Assembly: GCA_012034575.1 (NCBI GenBank)
Contig: JAAUPF010000049.1
Coordinates: 1-40,073, forward strand
Source: Richelia sp. CSU_2_1
Lineage (GTDB): Bacteria > Cyanobacteriota > Cyanobacteriia > Cyanobacteriales > Microcoleaceae
DNA: 40,073 nucleotides
Direction of reading: 5' to 3'
The position numbers and the translations under genes are program-made. This document shows, piece after piece, positions 15,847 through 24,620 of the stretch. Under the pieces are notes generated by a model. It made no database searches and had not been told where the DNA came from. It saw only the letters and a program-made list of their open reading frames with translations. The number at the start of each line of letters is the position of its first letter. The stretch's first letter is position 1.

Positions 15847-16427
15847 TGCGGAAGCACCGGTACAGTCAACAATTTATTATTGCGTGTAAGACAGCCCTGT
15901 CAATCCGCCAGCGGAACGCGCGATCCCCAACTTTTATCTAGAAACTCCATTCAGTCTGGAATTGACAATAGCTTAAAGAAAAGCTTAAATTTTTAAATAG
16001 CTGTACGGTCGATCGCCCGCCTATTTATAGCACTAGACAAACTCAAACTTTAACAACTTTGTTAACAAAACTGATGCGGAAATTAGCTATTTATAGCTGG
16101 GGAGATTTTGCGATTTGTGACTTTACTCGTTACGGGGCGATATCGCATTCAGTTAATTGTACCCGACAACTCCCGATAATTGTAGGGACACAGCACTGCT
16201 GTGTCCTTACAGTGTCCTCACCCGCAACAAGTTTATTTAAATTCGATCGCAATTCCAGTTAAATCTTAAAACAAACGATGTTTATTTCAATTTTCCTAAA
16301 TAATATGGTACAGCATTTGCCGATCGTGTTAAAATAATTTAAAATTTATTGTAGCAGCTTGAATTGCCGCAGCACAGTTATATATTTTCACCTTAACTTA
16401 TTTACTACCTAACTGGAAATATGCAAA
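15847..16427. other. 580-base intergenic region
   Basis: I see no convincing gene. A 67-codon frame at 16059-16262 has no family resemblance. The stretch contains a near-perfect hairpin GGACACAGCA/TGCTGTGTCC at 16186-16206, a dispersed cyanobacterial repeat type. The AT-rich 130 bases before 16428 probably hold the promoter of the next gene. Confidence 0.5.
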
Positions 16428-17645
16428 ATGAAAATCGGAATATTTTTAGGAAACCTAGGAAATCCCGCTATCTACTATCCCGCATTAGCGAAAATTACCG
16501 GCGGAGTGACGGCTAGTATTTTGTTTTGCCAATTATTGCAATGGCAATCCCAACATTCCAATCCCGAGGAATGGGTGCAAACTAACAGCAGCGAAATCGA
16601 AAAAGCTACTGGTTTAAATCGGGAAGAACAAGCACTCGCGAGACAACAGTTAAAAGCGCGATCGCTCCTCAAAGAACGATCGACAAATTCCCCCGCCGAC
16701 ACCCTAAAAGTTCGGGCAGAAATCGACATTTTCGAGGAAAAAATAGCTCTATTTTTAACCCCTAATCCCGACAAGATCGCAAAACAAACAGCCAGCCAAA
16801 ACAACGATCGCTTAGAAGTTGTTGCCGAAAATCATTCCCCCAATCCGGCATTTAAAACCGACAAATATTTCGGACAGCCGCGCCAGCAAATAGCCGTTGC
16901 TGTTACTCCAAACTACCAATTTAGCGGGCCTTGGAGTTCTCAAACAGAATTGCACGACTTTCAGAGAGCTTTAGAAGCCTATGCAAAACAGCGCGGCTTG
17001 GGATTTGGCAACCCTGCAGGGTGGGCTTTTAAAATTATTGACAGCATGACAAAAGGTTTAAATTCCACTTTTTGGGACGAATTTATTGCTGGAATTCCCT
17101 TAGGAGAAAGTCAAAAAATCCAGCGAGATTGGGAAATCGAGCCGGAAGTGCCTTATCCGGCTTTTGAAGAAGAAAGAATTCAGTATTACATTCACAAAGG
17201 AGAACCCCTAGAAGCAGCGGTATCTAAAGCCCGCGCTGACTTGAGAAATCCGGTTTTAGGCAAAGATTTGTGGGAGGGTTTTTTGAGGAAGTGCGATCGC
17301 ATTGCCGACGATGCGTTGCAAGCTAAAAATCAGGGCGTTGACACCCCGTATTTGCCCTCTTCCTTCAACGAAAAACCGCAAATTACCAAAGAAAGTGTCA
17401 TGAGTAAATTAGGAGCGATCGCGCCTCAATTATCTCAGAATCAAACCACACTTGAAGCATTTCCCGAACCGCCACAAGTTAAACGCAAAGAGTTACCAGC
17501 AGCCGAAATTCCGAGTATTGAATCGTTGCAAAAAGCTTGCAAAACACCTCTAGGCAGGAGTATAGTTGAAAAACAAATCGCTGCCAACCCAGACTGGGGC
17601 TACGAAATAGTTGACGGTCAAATTGTCGAATCAATCCCTTTTTAA
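16428..17645 (+). CDS. Winged-helix replication-initiator-like protein
   Basis: This is a 405-residue soluble protein. Residues ~10-85 (GNPAIYYPALAKITGGVTASILFCQLLQW, then TNSSEIEKATGLNREEQALARQQLKARSLLKER) match the winged-helix domain of phage/plasmid replisome-organiser (DnaD/RepA-like) proteins, where it binds DNA. A second conserved block at ~165-220 (WSSQTELHDFQRALEAYAKQRG, then GWAFKIIDSMTKG) may be the partner-binding region. The rest is a charged linker. The last ~20 residues (WGYEIVDGQIVESIPF) are almost repeated at the end of the small protein encoded 9 bases downstream. No integrase, capsid or plasmid gene is present, so this is a chromosomal or relic copy. Its exact role is unknown. 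Confidence 0.7.
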   Translation: MKIGIFLGNLGNPAIYYPALAKITGGVTASILFCQLLQWQSQHSNPEEWVQTNSSEIEKATGLNREEQALARQQLKARSLLKERSTNSPADTLKVRAEIDIFEEKIALFLTPNPDKIAKQTASQNNDRLEVVAENHSPNPAFKTDKYFGQPRQQIAVAVTPNYQFSGPWSSQTELHDFQRALEAYAKQRGLGFGNPAGWAFKIIDSMTKGLNSTFWDEFIAGIPLGESQKIQRDWEIEPEVPYPAFEEERIQYYIHKGEPLEAAVSKARADLRNPVLGKDLWEGFLRKCDRIADDALQAKNQGVDTPYLPSSFNEKPQITKESVMSKLGAIAPQLSQNQTTLEAFPEPPQVKRKELPAAEIPSIESLQKACKTPLGRSIVEKQIAANPDWGYEIVDGQIVESIPF

Positions 17646-17654
17646 AGAGGCAAC

Positions 17655-17900
17655 ATGAAACGCATTAGCGATATAAATCCCCTGGGAAAAGAGCGATCGA
17701 ATCCTTCAGAGGCAGAAAGAGCAAAACTGCAACAGGAAAGATTGCAGGAAGAAAGAGATGCAGGATATCAAAAATTAGTTGAACTTTGCAATTTAGGCGA
17801 ATTCGACATGGCAAAACAACTTGCCGATCGAAATTATCATTGGGGTTACGAAATAGTAGATGGTATGGTGATGGAGAGGATCGAGTTCGATCGACCTTAA
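17655..17900 (+). CDS. Small protein sharing a C-terminal WGYEIVDG tail with its neighbour
   Basis: This 81-residue protein follows the winged-helix gene by 9 bases, with a GAGG ribosome-binding site in the gap, so the two are almost surely co-translated. A charged helix (RAKLQQERLQEERDAGYQKL) leads to FDMAKQLADRNYHWGYEIVDGM and VMERIEF. The WGYEIVDGxxxExIxF tail copies the upstream protein's C-terminus. I know of no function. The shared tail suggests a common partner or a shuffled mini-domain. Confidence 0.75.
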   Translation: MKRISDINPLGKERSNPSEAERAKLQQERLQEERDAGYQKLVELCNLGEFDMAKQLADRNYHWGYEIVDGMVMERIEFDRP

Positions 17901-18035
17901 ATATCCAAGGCTAGTTTCTGAGGTATGGTGCGTCGCCATCAGATATGCGTGGGATTTCAGGAACTGCGATCGCGATTTTCGATTTGATTTACACTATGTT
18001 ACGATCGCAACTAAAACTTAAATAACTTGCAAACT

Positions 18036-18671
18036 ATGACAACTATTAACGCTAAAAATTTAACCCTAGGAGAAGTACACCGTCTGTTCGGCTTTCAAAA
18101 ACAGTACGCTAGCTCATTTCTTTCCCTGTTATCCCTTGAAGAGATCGCAGAACACGAGCAACAGGATCTCATACAAATTAGAGATGACTTCGATGATTAT
18201 ATCTCAACCGATCGAGTTTCCGAAGGATTGGTAAAAGCTCTCACTACCTTTCCCTTAATGCGATTGGCAGGCTTCTACCGCCGACCGATTAAAATTAGTT
18301 TAGAGCAAGACATCGCAGAAATTAGTATTGAAGATGAAGATACGATCGTTAAAGGGCGGTTTGATATCTTAGCTGTTAACAAAATAAAACCAATCAGAAG
18401 TGATACGTATTTTTGGGTTTTGGTAATTGAGACTAAAAACTCTGGAATCAACGCATTTATGGGTTTATCCCAATTGCTAACCTATGCTTATCAAAATTTA
18501 AAATATCAAGACACAATCTGGGGTTTGACAACAAATGGAATGCACTATCAGTTCGTTTACATTCAGCGAAGCAATACTCCAACCTATCAGCTAATGCCTT
18601 TGCTAAACTTGATGGAACCAGAATCTTCCGTTTTATTGCTACAAGTTTTAAAAGCCATTTGCAAGCTATAG
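18036..18671 (+). CDS. Solitary PD-(D/E)XK nuclease-like protein (restriction subunit R-type)
   Basis: This 211-residue protein belongs to a family often labelled 'restriction endonuclease subunit R' in cyanobacteria. The core pattern fits a PD-(D/E)XK nuclease: GRFDILAVN (candidate Asp) followed by FWVLVIETKNSG (E-x-K), then SQLLTYAYQN and TIWGLTTNGMHYQFV. There is no helicase or methylase gene alongside, so it is not a complete restriction system. ATG at 18036 is preferred over TTG at 18027. Defence or DNA-repair function is inferred from the fold only. Confidence 0.75.
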   Translation: MTTINAKNLTLGEVHRLFGFQKQYASSFLSLLSLEEIAEHEQQDLIQIRDDFDDYISTDRVSEGLVKALTTFPLMRLAGFYRRPIKISLEQDIAEISIEDEDTIVKGRFDILAVNKIKPIRSDTYFWVLVIETKNSGINAFMGLSQLLTYAYQNLKYQDTIWGLTTNGMHYQFVYIQRSNTPTYQLMPLLNLMEPESSVLLLQVLKAICKL

Positions 18672-18675
18672 AAGT

Positions 18676-18748
18676 TGTAGGTTGGGTTGAGGAACGAAAA
18701 CCCAACAGGGTTTTTGATAGTTGATTTTTCACTTCGTTCAACCCAACT
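18676..18748. repeat. Dispersed GTAGGTTGGGTTGA inverted repeat
   Basis: GTTGGGTTGAGGAACG and CTTCGTTCAACCCAAC form a long imperfect stem around an internal AACCC/GGGTT pair. It lies between the nuclease gene and the rbcS terminator and has no coding capacity. Confidence 0.7.
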
Positions 18749-18759
18749 TACGCGCTACT

Positions 18760-18790
18760 AAAAAAAGAGGCAGGGAACATTCCCCGCCTC
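18760..18790 (-). terminator. Rho-independent terminator of the rbcLXS operon
   Basis: On the minus strand an 11-bp GC-rich stem (GAGGCGGGGAA with TTCCCTGCCTC, one G-T wobble) is followed directly by seven Ts, ~120 bases after the rbcS stop codon. It is the strongest terminator in the window. Confidence 0.9.
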
Positions 18791-18910
18791 ACATCTTATA
18801 CCAAATCCCCTTTATTTCTTACTCTTAGTCTCGCGTTGCGCGGACTTTGTTCGTTTAGTAGCGATTTCAATCGCCGAATCTCGCCGAGTCATAAAGGAGA
18901 TAACTATTTT

Positions 18911-19246
18911 CTAATAGCCTCTCGTATTCGGCTTGTGCACGATAAAGCTGAGCACTTGGCACTGCTTCACGTTATCAAAACCCATCACGCGGATGTAGCA
19001 ATGGGGGTATTCTTGACGGCAAGCTTGAATTTCAGCCATGATTTCCGGCAGCGATTTCGCGCCAAACAAAGGCAATTTCCACATCGTCCAGAAGTGGATT
19101 TCAGCAGCAGAGCTTTCGTTGAACTCTACACCGGGAATATATCCTTGATCCAGAATGTACTGCAGTTGCTTGGCAATTTGCGCGTCAGTCAGGGGGGGCA
19201 AATATGACAGAGTTTCGTAACGGCGCTCTTTCGGTAAAGTCTTCAT
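18911..19246 (-). CDS. rbcS: RuBisCO small subunit
   Basis: This 111-residue small subunit of form IB RuBisCO caps the L8 core and packs in the carboxysome. Family hallmarks are [13 protein letters not shown] near the start, then [19 protein letters not shown] and the C-terminal [20 protein letters not shown]. The length is typical for cyanobacteria. It is the last gene of rbcL-rbcX-rbcS, 45 bases after rbcX, and is followed by the operon terminator. Confidence 0.98.
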   Translation of the reverse strand: MKTLPKERRYETLSYLPPLTDAQIAKQLQYILDQGYIPGVEFNESSAAEIHFWTMWKLPLFGAKSLPEIMAEIQACRQEYPHCYIRVMGFDNVKQCQVLSFIVHKPNTRGY

Positions 19247-19291
19247 CTTTGGTATCTCTAAGGTTTGTACTCGATCGAACTTGTCAATCGA

Positions 19292-19702
19292 TTAACTGGA
19301 CAAATTATCCAGATTCGGTTCAGAATCAATTGAACTTTCAGGATTGCTGCTAGGGACAGACCAATTAAGTTGCGTGACTCGCTCCAAATACTGGCGTCTG
19401 TGTTCCATATTTGCCTGTTGAATGTTCGCGCGAACCATCTCCGGCAAAAATTCCACTACATCATGAGCGAGATACTCCCGCACAGTCACGACCCGAAATC
19501 CCAACTCTTGATTTTCCAACAGCAGTTCTTGAATGTAAGCTTCCCCGTCTTGGATTTTGCCTTTTGAAGAAAAGCCGCTCAGCCAAACTGCCAGAGGAGG
19601 ATTGGTCTCGCTCAACTGATCGATTACAATCCGCACAGATTGATAGGTTAGGTAACTTGCCAGCACCTTAGCGGTGTCTTTCGCAACTTGTTTGAGATCC
19701 AT
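19292..19702 (-). CDS. rbcX: RuBisCO chaperone RbcX
   Basis: This dimeric assembly chaperone binds the RbcL C-terminal peptide ([10 protein letters not shown], present in the adjacent RbcL) and helps build RbcL8. It starts MDLKQVAKDTAKVLASYLTY and contains VRIVIDQLSETNP, YIQELLLENQELGFRVVTVREYLAHDVVEFLPEMV and NMEHRRQYLERVTQL, all characteristic. It has 136 residues, with a Ser/Asn-rich tail. The frame is open further upstream, but the ATG at 19702 matches the family start. The position between rbcL and rbcS is the classic filamentous cyanobacterial order. Confidence 0.96.
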   Translation of the reverse strand: MDLKQVAKDTAKVLASYLTYQSVRIVIDQLSETNPPLAVWLSGFSSKGKIQDGEAYIQELLLENQELGFRVVTVREYLAHDVVEFLPEMVRANIQQANMEHRRQYLERVTQLNWSVPSSNPESSIDSEPNLDNLSS

Positions 19703-19838
19703 GTTTGACCCCAGCTCCTCAAATTTTAGATTTTGAATTTTAGATTTTGGATGCAAACTTACTTGTAAATCTTCTTCAAAGATAAAGACTTCCCAGCAAG
19801 TTTGCGATCTGCCACCTAAAATCTCAAACCCAAAATCA

Positions 19839-21269
19839 TCAGACGGTATCCATTGCCTCAAACTCGAACTTGATTTCTTTCCACAGTTCGCAAGCAACAG
19901 CCAGTTCGGGGCTCCAACGGCAAGCTTCGCGAATGATGTCTCCGCCTTCGCGCATCAAGTTGCGACCTTCGTTACGAGCTTGGACGCAAGCTTCCAAAGC
20001 AACGCGGTTCGCAGTTGCACCAGGTGCGTTGCCCCAGGGGTGACCCAAGGTGCCGCCACCGAACTGCAAGCAGGAGTCGTCGCCGAAGATTTCCACCAAT
20101 GCGGGCATATGCCAGATGTGGATACCGCCGGAAGCGACCGGCATGACACCGGGCATGGAGGCCCAATCTTGAGTGAAGTAAATACCGCGAGCGCGGTCTT
20201 GTTCTACGTGGTCTTCGCGCATCAAGTCTACGAAGCCCATCGTGATACCTTTTTCGCCTTCGAGTTTGCCCACAACTGTACCGGAGTGCAGGTGGTCGCC
20301 GCCGGACATCCGCAAGCACTTGGCAAGTACGCGGAAGTGGATACCGTGGTTTTTCTGACGGTCGATTACCGCGTGCATGGCGCGGTGAATGTGCAACAGA
20401 ACACCGTTGCGACGGCACCATTTAGCCAAGGTGGTGTTGGCTGTGAAACCGCCGGTCAGGTAGTCGTGCATGATGATCGGCGTTTTGATTTCTTTGGCGA
20501 ACTCAGCACGCTCCATCATTTCTTCGCAGGTGGGGGCGGTTACGTTCAGGTAGTGACCCTTAACTTCGCCGGTTTCTGCTTGAGATTTTTCAATTGCTTC
20601 TTGCACGAACAGGAAGCGATCGCGCCAGCGCATGAACGGCTGCGAGTTGATGTTTTCGTCGTCTTTGGTGAAGTCCAAACCACCGCGCAAGCATTCGTAA
20701 ACGGCGCGTCCGTAGTTCTTCGCAGACAGACCGAGTTTCGGTTTGATCGTGCAACCCAGCAAAGGACGACCGTATTTGTTCAATTTGTCGCGCTCGACGG
20801 TGATGCCGTGAGGAGGACCTTGGAAGGTTTTCAGATAAGCGATGGGAATCCGCAAGTCTTCCAAACGCAGGGCGCGCAGGGCTTTGAAACCGAACACGTT
20901 ACCTACCAATGAGGTCAGCAAGTTGGTGACGGAACCTTCTTCAAACAGATCCAAAGGATAAGCAATGAAGCAGATGTACTGGTTGTCTTCCCCTGGTACT
21001 GGCTCGATGTCGTAGCAGCGACCTTTGTAGCGGTCGAGGTCGGTCAAGAGGTCAGTCCATACAGTCGTCCAAGTACCTGTAGAAGATTCAGCGGCCACAG
21101 CAGCTCCTGCTTCTTCTGGGGGAACTCCCGGCTGCGGTGTTACGCGGAACGCCGCCAAAACATCTGTATCTTTGGGCGTGTAATCCGGCGTGTAATACGT
21201 TAGTTTATAGTCTTGAACTCCGGCTTTATACCCAGCTTTTGACTGAGTTTGGGTTTGAGCGTAAGCCAT
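19839..21269 (-). CDS. rbcL: RuBisCO large subunit, form IB
   Basis: This subunit carries out CO2 fixation on ribulose-1,5-bisphosphate in the carboxysome. The 476-residue sequence carries KPKLGLS (catalytic Lys), [15 protein letters not shown] (carbamylated Lys and Mg ligands Asp, Glu), HIHRAMH (catalytic His), [11 protein letters not shown] (loop 6 Lys) and [11 protein letters not shown] (phosphate site). The N-terminus [18 protein letters not shown] is typical of cyanobacteria, and the C-terminus provides the RbcX-binding [10 protein letters not shown]. It is first in the operon. A 136-base gap to rbcX contains TTTTAGA-type repeat sequence. The leader holds a small hairpin. No frameshift or missing active-site residue is seen. 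Confidence 0.99.
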   Translation of the reverse strand: MAYAQTQTQSKAGYKAGVQDYKLTYYTPDYTPKDTDVLAAFRVTPQPGVPPEEAGAAVAAESSTGTWTTVWTDLLTDLDRYKGRCYDIEPVPGEDNQYICFIAYPLDLFEEGSVTNLLTSLVGNVFGFKALRALRLEDLRIPIAYLKTFQGPPHGITVERDKLNKYGRPLLGCTIKPKLGLSAKNYGRAVYECLRGGLDFTKDDENINSQPFMRWRDRFLFVQEAIEKSQAETGEVKGHYLNVTAPTCEEMMERAEFAKEIKTPIIMHDYLTGGFTANTTLAKWCRRNGVLLHIHRAMHAVIDRQKNHGIHFRVLAKCLRMSGGDHLHSGTVVGKLEGEKGITMGFVDLMREDHVEQDRARGIYFTQDWASMPGVMPVASGGIHIWHMPALVEIFGDDSCLQFGGGTLGHPWGNAPGATANRVALEACVQARNEGRNLMREGGDIIREACRWSPELAVACELWKEIKFEFEAMDTV

Positions 21270-21958
21270 ATCTCGTTTCCTGGTATTCGCTTAATTTTTT
21301 TGCCTGATGGCAGGCTCTTAGAAATATATCAATAAAGTGGCGCTCTGAAATTTTAATATTCTTTTAATCATCATAAGAATTATTTATTTACTTTACATGG
21401 CGTGATGTATCGTAACATTTCTTATTAAATAAAAGTCGCCAAGGATGCAGGAGGAAAGGCTGGGGATCGTTTGGCGGGAGGGTAATTTCGCTCGATCGAA
21501 AGATATCATTAAGCGAGCCGAACACTGGACGGAGGCGTTATATGTAAAGAGTTTGAGACTGAAAAATCAGAATTTCGGTAATGGATAATGGGTAATCGGT
21601 AATTGGTAATCGGTAATTGGTAATTGGTAATGACAAGGTGCGTACTTCACTTTCTTGAGAACCACTATAGCTGAGTTTATTAGTAATTAATACTCACTCA
21701 TAGATCGCAAATAACTTACTTAAAGACAACCGATCGCACGATCGTTAACTGATGACTGATGACTGATGGCAACTCAAAAATCGGCAGCACAGTACATAAT
21801 ATGGACAGACCTGGCGCAGCAACTGAGCTGCTCAACCCAAAAGTGCCGTTGCAGAAAATTTATCCCGCCCGTACCCGGTTGCTTCAATAGCTGCGCGTAA
21901 GTCGTATATAGATACACAGCCGTTTCATACCGAACCAAGCCCCATTTGTACTCTGATT
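21270..21958. other. Divergent rbcL/kinase intergenic region with heptamer repeats
   Basis: The AT-rich rbcL leader and promoter region lie at 21270-21440. From about 21588 to 21630 run GGTAATY heptads, and at ~21748-21768 there is a short GATGACT array. I find no gene. I could not assign an rbcL promoter or an NtcA/CcmR site with confidence. Confidence 0.6.
21302..21315 (-). promoter_or_regulatory. Short hairpin in the rbcL 5' leader
   Basis: GCCTG-CCAT-CAGGC on the minus strand is followed by seven As, ~33 bases before the rbcL ATG. It may affect mRNA stability or ribosome access. It is not a terminator because the run is A, not T. Confidence 0.45.
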
Positions 21959-23713
21959 GTGCTGCACTCCCATCCCAAAGCCGTTCACTGCATCAATCCA
22001 GACTGCCCCAGGCCCTACCCTCAGACTTGGGGCCACAATTTTTGCCAGAGTTGCGGGGGACCCCTGCGCCTGAAAAATCGCTACATCCCCCTAGAACGCC
22101 TCGGTTCGGGCGGTTTTGCAGCCATCTACACCGTTTGGGACACCGAAACTCAAACCGATCGCGTCCTTAAGGTATTGCTCGAAACCGCCCCCAAAGCCCT
22201 CAAACTCTTCGAGCAAGAAGCCTGGGTTTTAGCCCTGCTGCGACACCCCGGCATCCCCAGAGTCGAGGCGGAGGGGTACTTTCACGTGCAAATCCAACAT
22301 TTTGCAGGCGGCGAGGGCAATTCGGCCGCCCGCCGCTTGCCTTGTTTGGTAATGGAAAAAATTCACGGCAGAACTTTGGAAGATGTGCTCGACGAACACC
22401 CTCAAGGATGCCCTCAGGAATGGGTGTTTAGCTGGCTGTGTCAAGCTGTGGAAATTTTAGAGGAATTGCACGGACATCAAATAATTCACCGCGACATCAA
22501 ACCCTCAAATTTGATGCTGCGAGAGCCGCAATCGCCGCAAGCTTTGCTAGCTAAAGGTTTGGGCGGATTGCAGTTGGTGGCGATCGACTTTGGGGGAGTG
22601 AAAAAAATGGGCGGTGTCGGATCGGGAGGGAAAGATTCTCCGAGCTCGACGCGGTTGATTTCTGCCGGTTACAGCCCGCCGGAACAAATTGTTGGGGGCG
22701 GTGTCGGGCCCGCTACAGATTTTTATGCCTTGGGGCGGACTTGCATTCACTTGCTGACGGGAAAATATCCGGCGGATCTCGAAGATCCGATGACGGGGGA
22801 GTTGCGGTGGCGTCACATCTCATCGGTAAATCCGGCTTTAGCGAATTTGTTGGACGATATGGTGCGATCGAACGTGCGGGAACGTCCGGCGGCGGCTGGG
22901 GAAGTTAAAGCGCGTTTGAGGGAGATTTACGCTAAAAGTAACGGCAAAATTGCGATTTCCCCAGCGGGTCAAGCGATTGTAGAATTCTGCAGGCAAGTAG
23001 TGGTAGCAACAGCCCAAAAAACTGGAAGTCTAGCGGTGTTGCTGTTCGGCGCGATCGCCCAAATTGTAGTAGCTTCTCTAGATACGGGCTGGGAAATGGT
23101 GTTGGGCGGGATTGGCGGCTGTGCCGGGGCGATCGGCGGTTTGGTTTTGGGCTATGCTTCGCCTGTAGGGCCGGAAATTGCCACTGCAATTAATCAAGTT
23201 TTGCATTATTTAATTCCCCACATGACTTTTAATGTCGGACCCGGAGTGCTGTTGTTTGCTTTTGCCGGTTTGGGAACGGCAGTCGGTTTGACGGATGCGG
23301 GGGGTTTTCGCCAAAACAAACAGTATTGGCTGTCAGCATTGATGGGAGTTCAAGGTTATTTGCTGGCGGGTTTGTGTTGGTTGGAAGCTACGACTTCCAG
23401 CGGCGTGCAGGGAATTATTTTAGGGGCATTTGCGATCGCATCTTTAACAGTAGGAATGGGGTTGCGCAGCCATCAATTAGTTCATGCTTTGGTAGTAGCT
23501 GTTTGCTCTACGGGAGCGTTTCTCGCCCTCAATGCTTTGAGCTTTTTTCCCGGTAGTTTCTTCGGAATTCTAGTGCCTGATGCTGCCTTTGGCTCGATCC
23601 AAGTGTGGGGTTCTGTAATATTTTTTGGTCTGTTGGGAAGCGCGATCGGGCTTTGTTTGGGTGTGAGTCATTATGTAGTTGTTCCCGTGCTCAGGTGGTT
23701 GGGATGGCGGTGA
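21959..23713 (+). CDS. Membrane Ser/Thr protein kinase with N-terminal zinc ribbon
   Basis: This is a 584-residue Hanks-type kinase. A four-Cys ribbon (C11, C16, C29, C32) precedes the catalytic domain: glycine loop LGSGGFAAIY (48-57), Lys71, HRDIKPSN (H177-N184), DFG (D210-G212, read IDFGGVKK) and SAGYSPPEQ. From ~residue 355 the chain is hydrophobic, with several glycine-rich membrane helices (for example GGIGGCAGAIGGLVLGY), so the kinase faces the cytoplasm from a membrane anchor. The key catalytic residues appear intact. The start is GTG at 21959; no other gene is in its operon. The target is unknown. The 4-Cys type is common in cyanobacteria. Confidence 0.92.
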   Translation: MLHSHPKAVHCINPDCPRPYPQTWGHNFCQSCGGPLRLKNRYIPLERLGSGGFAAIYTVWDTETQTDRVLKVLLETAPKALKLFEQEAWVLALLRHPGIPRVEAEGYFHVQIQHFAGGEGNSAARRLPCLVMEKIHGRTLEDVLDEHPQGCPQEWVFSWLCQAVEILEELHGHQIIHRDIKPSNLMLREPQSPQALLAKGLGGLQLVAIDFGGVKKMGGVGSGGKDSPSSTRLISAGYSPPEQIVGGGVGPATDFYALGRTCIHLLTGKYPADLEDPMTGELRWRHISSVNPALANLLDDMVRSNVRERPAAAGEVKARLREIYAKSNGKIAISPAGQAIVEFCRQVVVATAQKTGSLAVLLFGAIAQIVVASLDTGWEMVLGGIGGCAGAIGGLVLGYASPVGPEIATAINQVLHYLIPHMTFNVGPGVLLFAFAGLGTAVGLTDAGGFRQNKQYWLSALMGVQGYLLAGLCWLEATTSSGVQGIILGAFAIASLTVGMGLRSHQLVHALVVAVCSTGAFLALNALSFFPGSFFGILVPDAAFGSIQVWGSVIFFGLLGSAIGLCLGVSHYVVVPVLRWLGWR

Positions 23714-23715
23714 GG

Positions 23716-23822
23716 CAATTTGAGATTTGAGATTTTAGATTTTAGATTGTCGATTTTGAGATTGGGGATTTTGAGATTTTAGATTGTCGATTTTGAGATT
23801 GAAGATTGTGAGATTGTCGATT
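23716..23822. repeat. TTTGAGA/TTTTAGA/TTGTCGA tandem repeat region
   Basis: Seven- and eight-base units (TTTGAGA, TTTTAGA, TTGTCGA, TTTTGAGA) fill the whole gap between the convergent kinase and MgtC genes, in two higher-order copies. Confidence 0.85.
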
Positions 23823-24285
23823 ATTTTCCACTCCGGCGCTCCAATTCTTTAATTACCCTCAACACAAACAGCGACATCAAAGCACCAATTAATGATAATT
23901 TCCACAACCCGCAACCCGCCGCAGTTCCCAAAGCTGCTGATACCCAAATTGCCGCCGCCGAAGTCAGCCCGTGTACTTCAACTTCGCCTATTTCCTGCTG
24001 GGATTGTCGCAGGATTTCTCCAGCCCCCAAAAACCCAATTCCCGTAGCAACACCTTGAATTACGCGCTCGATCGCGTCTCGTTCGTTGCCATTTTTACCG
24101 ATCGCCAGCGGTATCATAATAAACAGTGCCGCACCCAAACTTACCAGCATATGCGTCCTTACACCCGCTGGTTTGTGTCTGAGTTGGCGTTCCCAGCCGA
24201 TAATTCCGCCAACTAATAAAGCTAGGCACAATCTTAACAGTATGCCGAGCGCATTATTGAGAGAGAATAAGCTATCGATCGACAA
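23821..24285 (-). CDS. MgtC/SapB family membrane protein
   Basis: This small polytopic membrane protein has the MgtC signature: LCLALLVGGIIGWERQLRHKPAGVRTHMLVSLGAALF, then VIQGVATGIGFLGAGEIL, GLTSAAAIWVSAALGTAAGCG and FVLRVIKELERR. MgtC relatives modulate membrane P-type ATPase or F-ATPase function and magnesium stress; the physiological role here is unknown. The frame is open up to ATG 24444, but that extension (KSPLKRG, SPLFKGGWGG) is translation of a dispersed palindromic repeat. I therefore prefer TTG at 24285 (154 residues), which puts the first helix near the N-terminus. Start confidence is only moderate. Confidence 0.85.
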   Translation of the reverse strand: MSIDSLFSLNNALGILLRLCLALLVGGIIGWERQLRHKPAGVRTHMLVSLGAALFIMIPLAIGKNGNERDAIERVIQGVATGIGFLGAGEILRQSQQEIGEVEVHGLTSAAAIWVSAALGTAAGCGLWKLSLIGALMSLFVLRVIKELERRSGK

Positions 24286-24351
24286 TGTTTTTAGCCGAAA
24301 AACTAATCGGATGTTGGGTATATAAAGTGTTTTTTTTAACTCAGATATCCC

Positions 24352-24616
24352 CGGAGATCCCCCCCAGCCCCCCTTAAAAAGGGGGGAGCAAGAGTGCTTC
24401 AAAGTCCCCCTTTTTAAGGGGGATTTAGGGGGATCGAAACCCAAGATTCAGCGTCAAAGTCCCCCTTCTTAAGGGAAGCCACTGCGATCTTGGGGTTCCC
24501 CCAAATGAAGCAAGTGGCGTGGATTTAGGGGGATCTCAAAGTCCCCCTTCTTAAGAGGGATTTAGGGGGATCTCAAAGTCCCCCTTTTTAAGGGGGATTT
24601 AGGGGGATCGAAATCA
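24352..24616. repeat. Tandem CCCCCTTxTTAAGGGGGATTTAGGGGGAT palindromic repeats, one interrupted
   Basis: Four or more copies of a repeat built from AAAGTCCCCCTT, TTAAGGGGGA and TTTAGGGGGATC lie in tandem. The copy starting near 24456 is split by a 45-base insert (24476-24520) that has its own GCCACT/AGTGGC ends and an inner TTGGGG/CCCCAA stem. There is no other content in this gene-free stretch. Confidence 0.9.
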
Positions 24617-24620
24617 AATT

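Noticed and set aside
16059..16262. 67-codon plus-strand frame
   Set aside because: It has no ribosome-binding site or recognisable family, and a dispersed hairpin repeat runs through it.
18836..19207. 123-codon plus-strand frame over rbcS
   Set aside because: It overlaps rbcS antisense and begins in the terminator-proximal region; no independent support.
19980..20912. 310-codon open frame opposite rbcL
   Set aside because: It is the antisense shadow of the strongly conserved rbcL gene, with no family resemblance of its own.
21302..21315. Hairpin upstream of rbcL as a terminator
   Set aside because: In the rbcL direction it is followed by As. On the plus strand the T-run precedes the stem, so neither orientation fits.
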